DNA from: Salvia splendens
Lineage: Eukaryota > Streptophyta > Magnoliopsida > Lamiales > Lamiaceae
NCBI RefSeq assembly: GCF_004379255.2
Contig: NC_056040.1
Coordinates: forward strand, 21,526,120 to 21,590,119
DNA: 64,000 bases
Direction: 5' to 3'
The translations under genes and the position numbers were made by a program. Positions 55,672-64,000 of this stretch are shown here, piece by piece (within the stretch, counting starts at the first letter, position 1; each line of letters opens with the position of its first letter). Under the pieces are notes generated by a model. That model saw only the letters and a list, made by a program, of their open reading frames with translations. It did not search any database and was not told where the DNA came from.

Positions 55672-56094
55672 TGTTGAAATATTATTAAACTTGATTTTGT
55701 AATGGAAATATCTAGATATTGTAGAATTGTCTAGAAATAAGCTTGAGAAAATATCTAGATATTTTAGTAGAAATATCTAGATATTTTAGGAGAATAATCT
55801 AGATTTTAGATATTATGTAAGAAATATCTAGATTTTTATAGATAAAAATCTAGATATTTAGAATATAAAATTATTATGTAGATTCTAGAATAGGAAGAGG
55901 ACTCCTATAAATAGGAGTGAGTTGTAACATTTTAGATAAGTTGAGAAGTTGAGAGAATTTGAGAAATAAAGAGTGTCTTGGTTTTCCCCACATCAACATC
56001 TCCTAAATCACTTCCCAAATATTTCACCCATTGTCCCCTCAAATATTTCATCCAAACTAAAATACTCCTCCAATATATTTCCTATATTTCAACA
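55672..56094 (+). repeat. LTR 1 of the copia B tandem
   Basis: This 423-bp LTR runs TGTTGAAATATT to TATTTCAACA. The TATA box TATAAATA is at 55906-55913. It has nine bases (CCTATATTT-like) near its end that the next LTR lacks, and differs from it at very few other positions. Confidence 0.95.
55704..55860 (+). promoter_or_regulatory. Cluster of evening-element-like palindromes in LTR U3
   Basis: The U3 region upstream of the TATA box repeats AAATATCTAGATATTT-type palindromes. Exact evening elements (AAAATATCT) occur at 55748-55756 (+) and, reversed, at 55757-55765 and 55779-55787. A CCA1-type AAAAATCT occurs at about 55844-55851 and its reverse AGATTTTT at about 55829-55836. These motifs are known MYB-like (CCA1/LHY/RVE) targets in plants; their role here is inference. 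Confidence 0.55.
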
Positions 56095-56129
56095 AAGTGG
56101 TACCAGAGCCATAAGTTCCTACCTATAGT

Positions 56130-56668
56130 ATGGCTAACTTGCCGTCGTTCCAAGTCCCCATGCTCAATAAGAGCAGTTTCGATAATTGGAGTATTAAGAT
56201 GAAAGCATTATTGGGAGCCCACGATGTTTGGGAGATCGTGGAGAGTGGCTACGAGGAGCCGCAAGACGAGACCGATCTATCCCAACAACAAAGGGATAGA
56301 TTGCGAGACGCGAGAAAGAGAGACAAGAAAGCTCTCTATCTCATCTACCAAGCTCTAGGGGACGACGATTTCGAGAAGATCTCAAGTGCAAGCACCGCCA
56401 AAGAAGCGTAGAAGAAGCTCTCGTGTATTGGTGCGGAGCGAGTAAAGAAGGTACGTCTCCAAACTTTAAGAGGAGAATTTGAGTCTTTACATATGAAAGA
56501 GTCCGAATCAATTTCGGATTATTTTTCAAGAGTCTTGGCGATGTCAAATCAAATGAAAAGAAATGGTGAAAAATTGGAGGATGTTAGAATTATGGAAAAA
56601 ATATTGCGTTCTCTAACTCCTAATTTTGAGCATATAGTAGTTACAATTGAAGAAACAAAGATTTAGAG
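56130..56668 (+). pseudogene. gag N-terminal region of copia B copy 1
   Basis: The capsid starts MANLPSFQVPMLNKSSFDNW, a typical copia gag opening, at 56130. A TAG at 56409-56411 (after STAKEA, where relatives usually have Trp) interrupts it. The frame continues [20 protein letters not shown] to about 56657, where one A is missing relative to copy 2, shifting the frame before the 56672 open frame. Confidence 0.9.
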
Positions 56669-56671
56669 GAA

Positions 56672-59600
56672 ATGAGTATCGATCACTTATTGGGATCACT
56701 ACAAGCATATGAGGAGAAACAAAAGAAGAAACAAGAAATTGTGGAGCAACTTTTAAAGTTGCAAGTGAGCCCAAAGGAGAAAGAAGAAAGTTCGGGCAAT
56801 GGTGGTGGTCGACAAGGAAGAGGTCGCGGACAAAGACAAGATCGTGGTCGTGGCCGAGGATATGCTCGTGGACGTGGACGAGGATATTTTTCGAACTATG
56901 AAGAAAGAAAGGAGTTCCCAAATAAGGGACGAGGAAGGAGTTCCCCACAGTCGAGGTACGATAAATCTTCAATAAAGTGTTACAATTGTCATAGATATGG
57001 GCACTATGCTTCCGAGTGTAGAGATGCAAAATCAAAAGTTGAAGAGAAGACTAATTACGTGGAGAATCCGAATGAAGAAAATGGTTGTGTCCTTCTAGCT
57101 TATAAAGGAGAAGCTGGGAGAAAAGATGATACGTGGTACCTCGACACAGGAGCGAGCAATCATATGTGCGGGAACAGAAGCATGTTCGTGGAGCTTGATG
57201 AATCAGTAAGTGGTAACGTCTCCTTTGGTGATGAATCTAAAATTCCAGTTAAAGGGAAAGGCAAAATACTAATTCGTCTGAAGAATGGAGCTCATGATTT
57301 TATTTCTAACGTATATTACGTGCCCAATATGAAAAATAATATTTTGAGTCTTGGACAACTCTTAGAGAAAGGTTATAATATTCATATGAAGGATTATAGC
57401 CTTTCAATAAGAGATGGCAAAAATAATTTGATCGCCCAAGTGCCAATGTCCAAGAATATAATGTTTTTATTAAATGTGCAAAATGATGTGGTGAAGTGTC
57501 TTCAAGTATGCTACAAAGATAAGTCTTGGTTGTGGCACCTTCGATTTGGGCACCTGAATTTTGGTCGCTTAAAATTGCTATCAAATAAAGAAATGGTACG
57601 AGGATTACCGCCCATCAAGCATCCCGATCAACTCTGTGAAGGATGCTTACTTGGGAAGCACTTCAGAAAGCCATTCCCAAAGGAGTCAAGTTCGAGAGCT
57701 CAGAAACCATTGGAGTTAATACATGCAAACGTGTGTGGACCAATCAAGCCAAGCTCCCTCGGTAAAAATAATTATTTCCTACTATTTATCGATGATTTTT
57801 CAAGAAAGACGTGGGTATATTTCTTGAAGCAGAAATCAGAAGCATTTGATGCTTTCAAGAGGTTCAAGGCTACCGTAGAAAAGGAAAGCGGTCTAGAGAT
57901 CAAAGCATTGAGGACCGATCGAGGTGGAGAATTCACATCCGGGGAGTTTCAAGAATTTTGTAAAGAAAGAGGAATTCGGCGGCAATTAACGGTTCCAAGA
58001 TCCCCCCAGCAGAATGTAGTGGTCGAACGAAAGAACAGGACTATCGTTGAGATGACTCGGAGTATGCTAAAGACGAAGAATTTGCCCAATGAGCTCTGGG
58101 CAGAAGCAGTGGCGTGCGCTGTATACCTGTCTAATCGGTCTCCAACCAGAAGTGTGTGGGGAATGACTCCTCAAGAAGCTTGGAGCGGAAGAAAACCAGG
58201 GATCGCACACTTGAGAGTGTTCGGGAGCAAAGCCTATGCACATGTACCGGATCAAACGAGTAGTAAACTCGATGACAAAAGCAAGCCATTCATCTTCATC
58301 GGGTACGACTCTAACACTAAAGGCTATAAGCTATATGATCCAACTTCGCAGAAAACAATGACTAGCCGAGATGTGGAGTTCGATGAAGAAGGAGTATGGG
58401 ATTTCGGCTCGGACAATGACACCACTTCCATACCTCCATTTGGAGATCCAAGAATAGACGAGCAAATAAGAGAGGAGCAACAAGAACAAACAACTCCACC
58501 TGCATCTCCTGCTACATCTGTTGGAGGCTCGCCGCCATCTTTCTTGAACGAAAGAGCCACACAACGCGCACGAAATTTGGCTGAAGTGTATGACGACACT
58601 GAAAGGTTAGAAGATCTTACCTTATTCTGCTTATTTGCTAATTGTGAACCAGTCAACTATGAAGAAGTTGCAGAAAGTAAAAATTGGCGAGTCGCAATGG
58701 ATGAAGAGATTAAGGCTATGGAGAAGAATGATACGTGGGAGTTGGTGACACTACCAAAGGGACACAAGGCCATTGGAGTTAAGTGGGTGTATAAAATTAA
58801 GAAGAATTCCAATGGTGAAGTTGAAAGATATAAAGCAAGACTCGTCGCAAAAGGATATAGTCAAAGAGCCAGAATCGACTATGATAAGGTATTTGCTCCC
58901 GTTGCTCGCCTAGAAACTATTAGACTAATACTCTCTCTTGCAGCCCAAAATAGATGGAAGATTTATCAAATGGATGTAAAGTCGGCTTTCTTGAATGGAT
59001 TTCTTGATAAAGAAGTCTACATCAAACAACCTGATGGTTACGTGGTGAATGGCCAAGATGACAGAGTTTTGAAGTTGAAGAAAGCCTTGTACGGGCTAAA
59101 GCAAGCACCAAGGGCATGGAATAGCAGGATCGACAAGTATTTTAAAGATAACGGCTTCACCAAATGCCCACATGAACATGCGCTCTATGTGAAATGTAAA
59201 GGAAATGATGTCTTAATAGTGTGCTTGTATGTGGATGATCTCATTTTCACAGGAAACAATCCAAGCATGTTCGAGGAATTCAAGAAGGCCATGACTGACG
59301 AATTCGAGATGACGGACATTGGGCTGATGGCATACTACCTCGGTGTAGAAGTGAAGCAACTCGAAGATGGAGTATTCATCACACAAGAACACTATGCAAA
59401 AGAGATTCTGAAGAAATTCAAAATGGAGGATTGCAAGCCAATCAACACGCCGGTAGAGTGCGGGGTCAAGCTATCTAAGAACGACAAAGGAGAAAAGGTG
59501 GATCCGACACTATACAAGAGCTTGGTTGGAAGCCTACGGTACTTAACTTGCACAAGGCCAGATATATTGTACGCTACTGGGCTCGTAAGCCGCTACATGG

Positions 59601-60175
59601 AAAATCCAACTACTTCCCACTTCAACGGGGCAAAGAGGATACTCCGCTATCTCAGAGGTATGATCGACTATGGTCTATTTTATTCACAGTCTAATGATTA
59701 CAAGCTTGTTGGCTATAGCGATAGTGATTGGGCTGGAGACAATGATGATCGAAAGAGTACAAGTGGATATGTGTTCTACATGGGAGACACTGCCTTCACT
59801 TGGATGTCTAAGAAACAGCCAATTGTCACACTATCAACATGCGAAGCCGAATATGTGGCTGCCACTTTAAGTGTTTGTCATGCAATTTGGCGCAGGAGTT
59901 TATTATTGGAGCTCGGGTGGCCACAAAAGGAGCCAACAACTATTTGTGTGGATAACAAGTCGGCCATTGCGCTATCCAAAAATCCAGTGTTCCACAACCG
60001 AAGCAAACACATCGACACCCGCTACCACTACATCAGAGAATGTGTTGCAAATCAAGAGATTCAAGTCGAGTATGTGAAGTCGCAAGATCAGGTTGCTGAT
60101 ATCTTCACAAAGCCGCTCAAGCATGAAGACTTTATCAAGATAAGGACATTGCTCGGAATGACAAATCAAGTTTAA
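56672..60175 (+). pseudogene. gag-pol polyprotein of copia B copy 1, 1,167 codons open
   Basis: This long frame carries the gag C-terminus (Arg/Gly-rich 47-72, zinc knuckle [14 protein letters not shown] at 103-116), protease ([13 protein letters not shown], Asp158), integrase with its His-His-Cys-Cys finger (His289, His294, Cys322, Cys325) and core, reverse transcriptase (YVDD at 853-856) and RNase H, ending [20 protein letters not shown]. The integrase core has HANVCGP, with Asn353 at the position of the first catalytic Asp; Asp416 and Glu452 keep the 35-residue spacing. The ATG at 56672 is probably not a native start, since the true start is 56130. Because gag is broken and the integrase site is changed, I call it a pseudogene although the pol part is otherwise intact. 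The TAA overlaps the polypurine tract. Confidence 0.93.
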
Positions 60176-60182
60176 GAGGGAG

Positions 60183-60596
60183 TGTTGAAATATTATTAAA
60201 CTTGATTTTGTAATGGAAATATCTAGATATTGTAGAATTGTCTAGAAATAAGCTTGAGAAAATATCTAGATATTTTAGTAGAAATATCTAGATATTTTAG
60301 GAGAATAATCTAGATTTTAGATATTATGTAAGAAATATCTAGATTTTTATAGATAAAAATGTTGATATTTAGAATATAAAATTATTATGTAGATTCTAGA
60401 ATAGGAAGAGGACTCCTATAAATAGGAGTGAGTTGTAACATTTTAGATAAGTTGAGAAGTTGAGAGAATTTGAGAAATAAAGAGTGTCTTGGTTTTCCCC
60501 ACATCAACATCTCCTAAATCACTTCCCAAATATTTCACCCATTGTCCCCTCAAATATTTCATCCAAACTAAAATACTCCTCCAATATATTTCAACA
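60183..60596 (+). repeat. LTR 2 of the copia B tandem, shared by copies 1 and 2
   Basis: This 414-bp LTR has the same ends as 55672-56094. TATAAATA is at 60417-60424. It is 3' LTR for copy 1 and 5' LTR for copy 2; the primer-binding site follows at about 60600-60612. Evening-element motifs repeat at 60259-60267 and in the same array. The AAAAATCT of LTR 1 is changed to AAAAATGTT here. Confidence 0.95.
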
Positions 60597-60631
60597 AAGT
60601 GGTACCAGAGCCATAAGTTCCTACCTATAGT

Positions 60632-60994
60632 ATGGCTAACTTGTCATCGTTCCAAGTCCCCATGCTCAATAAGAGCAGTTTTGATAATTGGAGTATCAAG
60701 ATGAAAGCATTATTGGGAGCCCACGATGTTTGGGAGATCGTGGAGAGTGGCTACGAGGAGCCGCAAGACGAGACCGATCTATCCCAACAACAAAGGGATA
60801 GATTGCGAGACGCGAGAAAGAGAGACAAGAAAGCTCTCTATCTCATCTACCAAGCTCTAGGGGACGACGATTTCGAGAAGATCTCAAGTGCAAGCACCGC
60901 CAAAGAAGCGTAGAAGAAGCTCTCGTGTATTGGTGCGGAGCGAGTAAAGAAGGTACGTCTCCAAACTTTAAGAGGAGAATTTGAGTCTTTACAT
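60632..60994 (+). pseudogene. gag N-terminal region of copia B copy 2
   Basis: It starts MANLSSFQVPMLNKSSFDNW at 60632 and has the same premature TAG as copy 1, at 60911-60913. Unlike copy 1, it keeps the full A run near 61161, so the frame downstream of the stop stays joined to the pol frame. Confidence 0.9.
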
Positions 60995-63900
60995 ATGAAA
61001 GAGTCCGAATCAATTTCGGATTATTTTTCAAGAGTCTTGGTGGTGTCAAATCAAATGAAAAGAAATGGTGAAAAATTGGAGGATGTTAGAATTATGGAAA
61101 AAATATTGCGTTCTCTAACTCTTAATTTTGAGCATATAGTAGTTACAATTGAAGAAACAAAAGATTTAGAGGAAATGAGTATCGATCACTTATTGGGATC
61201 ACTACAAGCATATGAGGAGAAACAAAAGAAGAAACAAGAAATTGTGGAGCAACTTTTAAAGTTGCAAGTGAGCCCAAAGGAGAAAGAAGAAAGTTCGGGC
61301 AATGGTGGTGGTCGACAAGGAAGAGGTCGCGGACAAAGACAAGATCGTGGTCGTGGCCGAGGATATGCTCGTGGACGTGGACGAGGATATTTTTCGAACT
61401 ATGAAGAAAGAAAGGAGTTCCCAAATAAGGGACGAGGAAGGAGTTCCCCACAGTCGAGGTACGATAAATCTTCAATAAAGTGTTACAATTGTCATAGATA
61501 TGGGCACTATGCTTCCGAGTGCAGAGATGCAAAATCAAAAGTTGAAGAGAAGGCTAATTACGTGGAGAATACGAATGAAGAAAATGGTTGTGTCCTTCTA
61601 GCTTATAAAGGAGAAGCTGGGAGAAAAGATGATACGTGGTACATCGACACAGGAGCGAGCAATCATATGTGCGGGAACAGAAGCATGTTCGTGGAGCTTG
61701 ATGAATCAGTAAGTGGTAACGTCTCCTTTGGTGATGAATCTAAAATTCCAGTTAAAGGGAAAGGCAAAATACTAATTCGTCTGAAGAATGGAGCTCATGA
61801 TTTTATTTCTAACGTATATTACGTGCCCAATATGAAAAATAATATTTTGAGTCTTGGACAACTCTTAGAGAAAGGTTATAATATTCATATGAAGGATTAT
61901 AGCCTTTCAATAAGAGATGGCAAAAATAATTTGATCGCCCAAGTGCCAATGTCCAAGAATATAATGTTTTTATTAAATGTGCAAAATGATGTGGTGAAGT
62001 GTCTTCAAGTATGCTACAAAGATAAGTCTTGGTTGTGGCACCTTCGATTTGGGCACCTGAATTTTGGTCGCTTAAAATTGCTATCAAATAAAGAAATGGT
62101 ACGAGGATTACCGCCCATCAAGCATCCCGATCAACTCTGTGAAGGATGCTTACTTGGGAAGCACTTCAGAAAGCCATTCCCAAAGGAGTCAAGTTCGAGA
62201 GCTCAGAAACCATTGGAGTTAATACATGCAAACGTGTGTGGACCAATCAAGCCAAGCTCCCTCGGTAAAAATAATTATTTCCTACTATTTATCGATGATT
62301 TTTCAAGAAAGACGTGGGTATATTTCTTGAAGCAGAAATCAGAAGCATTTGATGCTTTCAAGAGGTTCAAGGCTGCCGTAGAAAAGGAAAGCGGTCTAGA
62401 GATCAAAGCATTGAGGACCGATCGAGGTGGAGAATTCACATCCGGGGAGTTTCAAGAATTTTGTAAAGAAAGAGGAATTCGGCGGCAATTAACGGTTCCA
62501 AGATCCCCCCAGCAGAATGTAGTGGTCGAACGAAAGAACAGGACTATCGTTGAGATGACTCGGAGTATGCTAAAGACGAAGAATTTGCCCAATGAGCTAT
62601 GGGCAGAAGCAGTGGCGTGCGCTGTATACCTGTCTAATCGGTCTCCAACCAGAAGTGTGTGGGGAATGACTCCTCAAGAAGCTTGGAGCGGAAAAAAACC
62701 AGGGATCGCACACTTGAGAGTGTTCGGGAGCAAAGCCTATGCACATGTACCGGATCAAACGAGGAGTAAACTCGATGACAAAAGCAAGCCATTCATCTTC
62801 ATCGGGTACGACTCTAACACTAAAGGCTATAAGCTATATGATCCAACTTCGCAGAAAACAATGACTAGCCGAGATGTGGAGTTCGATGAAGAATGAGTAT
62901 GGGATTTCGGCTCGGACAATGACACCACTTCCATACCTCCATTTGGAGATCCAAGAATAGACGAGCAAATAAGAGAGGAGCAACAAGAACAAACAACTCC
63001 ACCTGCATCTCCTGCTACATCTGTTGGAGGCTCGCCGCCATCTTTCTTGAACGAAAGAGCCACACAACGCGCACGAAATTTGGCTGAAGTGTATGACGAC
63101 ACTGAAAGGTTAGAAGATCTTACCTTATTCTGCTTATTTGCTAATTGTGAACCAGTCAACTATGAAGAAGTTGCAGAAAGTAAAAATTGGCGAGTCGCAA
63201 TGGATGAAGAGATTAAGGCTATGGAGAAGAATGATACGTGGGAGTTGGTGACACTACCAAAGGGACACAAGGCCATTGGAGTTAAGTGGGTGTATAAAAT
63301 TAAGAAGAATTCCAATGGTGAAGTTGAAAGATATAAAGCAAGACTCGTCGCAAAAGGATATAGTCAAAGAGCCAGAATCGACTATGATAAGGTATTTGCT
63401 CCCGTTGCTCGCCTAGAAACTATTAGACTAATACTCTCTCTTGCAGCCCAAAATAGATGGAAGATTTATCAAATGGATGTAAAGTCGGCTTTCTTGAATG
63501 GATTTCTTGATAAAGAAGTCTACATCAAACAACCTGATGGTTACGTGGTGAATGGCCAAGATGACAGAGTTTTGAAGTTGAAGAAAGCCTTGTACGGGCT
63601 AAAGCAAGCACCAAGGGCATGGAATAGCAGGATCGACAAGTATCTTGAAGATAACGGCTTCACCAAATGCCCACATGAACATGCGCTCTATGTGAAAAGT
63701 AAAGGAAATGATGTCTTAATAGTGTGCTTGTATGTGGATGATCTCATTTTCACAGGAAACAATCCAAGCATGTTCGAGGAATTCAAGAAGGCCATGACTG
63801 ACGAATTCGAGATGACGGACATTGGGCTGATGGCATACTACCTCGGTGTAGAAGTGAAGCAACTCGAAGATGGAGTATTCATCACACAAGAACACTATGC

Positions 63901-64000
63901 AAAAGAGATTCTGAAGAAATTCAAAATGGAGGATTGCAAGCCAATCAACACGCCGGTAGAGTGCGGGGTCAAGCTATCTAAGAACGACAAAGGAGAAAAG
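60995..64000 (+). pseudogene. gag-pol of copia B copy 2, stopped in the integrase C-terminus
   Basis: From 60995 the frame is open for 633 codons: zinc knuckle, protease (DTGASNHMC), integrase finger and core. It has the same Asn change (HANVCGP, AAC at about 62231). A TGA at 62894-62896 (GAATGA, where copy 1 has GAAGGA) ends it. After the stop the reverse transcriptase text ([31 protein letters not shown]) reads on to the window end in the same frame. The copy differs from copy 1 at several residues, for example IDTG for LDTG and YLED for YFKD. Confidence 0.9.

Larger units (their letters stand above)
55672..60596 (+). mobile_element. Ty1/copia retrotransposon B, copy 1
   Basis: The copy runs from the LTR at 55672-56094, through the primer-binding site TGGTACCAGAGCC (56098-56110), gag-pol, and the polypurine tract AAGAGGGAG (60174-60182), to the LTR at 60183-60596. 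That second LTR also serves as the 5' LTR of copy 2. Coding is nearly complete but split by a stop and a one-base deletion in gag. Confidence 0.95.
60183..64000 (+). mobile_element. Ty1/copia retrotransposon B, copy 2 (cut by the window end)
   Basis: This second copy begins with the shared LTR and repeats the copy 1 internal region with only scattered differences. It is cut by the window end inside the reverse transcriptase/RNase H part. It has no LTR of its own on the left. Confidence 0.93.

Noticed and set aside
57306..58656. Minus-strand open frames within copia B
   Set aside because: Identical frames recur in copy 2 and have no domains; they are antisense shadows of pol.

Overview
The window is nuclear DNA of a flowering plant, most likely a eudicot. 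The background is AT-rich. The genes are plant families (a subtilase, a receptor-like kinase with a plant-specific layout, a plant bHLH factor with two introns). The repeats are Stowaway, PIF/Harbinger and hAT elements plus Ty3/gypsy and Ty1/copia LTR retrotransposons. No species-level call is possible from sequence alone. All family names come from recognised motifs, not from database searches.

Three host genes look intact. (1) An intronless subtilisin-like protease of the SBT1.3 type at 8524-10875 (+). (2) An intronless membrane-anchored receptor-like kinase of the At2g45590/At4g25390 type at 38314-40410 (+), with about 320 extra residues between its DFG and APE motifs. (3) A three-exon bHLH transcription factor gene at 45009-45948 (+). 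Nothing suggests that they act in one pathway. They are islands among transposons.

Layout. 1-7.3 kb: small MITEs, then a nested stack in which a Stowaway MITE holds a 4.7-kb hAT transposon, whose broken transposase is itself split by a 0.7-kb hAT-type MITE. 7.9-10.9 kb: a MITE and the protease gene. 10.9-18.7 kb: AT-rich spacer, Harbinger-type and Stowaway MITEs, and a 2-kb hAT derivative carrying a second nested hAT MITE. 18.9-32.2 kb: an old Ty3/gypsy element on + with two insertions, a 2-kb LTR-retrotransposon fragment and a 5.9-kb younger Ty3/gypsy element on -. 32.7-37.7 kb: TIR elements, tandem repeats and a long imperfect hairpin. 38.3-40.4 kb: the kinase. 41.9-42.5 kb: a solo LTR. 43.3-44.8 kb: hAT and PIF/Harbinger MITEs. 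45.0-47.9 kb: the bHLH gene followed directly by a deleted gypsy element. 49.1-54.7 kb: a decayed Ty1/copia element inside a Stowaway MITE. 55.7-64.0 kb: two almost identical Ty1/copia copies in tandem sharing an LTR, the second running off the window.

No new defence or metabolic system was found. The observations most worth checking are: the tandem copia pair with a shared gag stop and a shared Asp-to-Asn change at the first integrase catalytic position; a cluster of evening-element motifs in its LTRs; a polyprotein tail encoded inside the LTRs of three related gypsy families; the repeated basic-then-Trp-Trp motifs in the kinase insert; and the precise target-site duplications that date the nested insertions.
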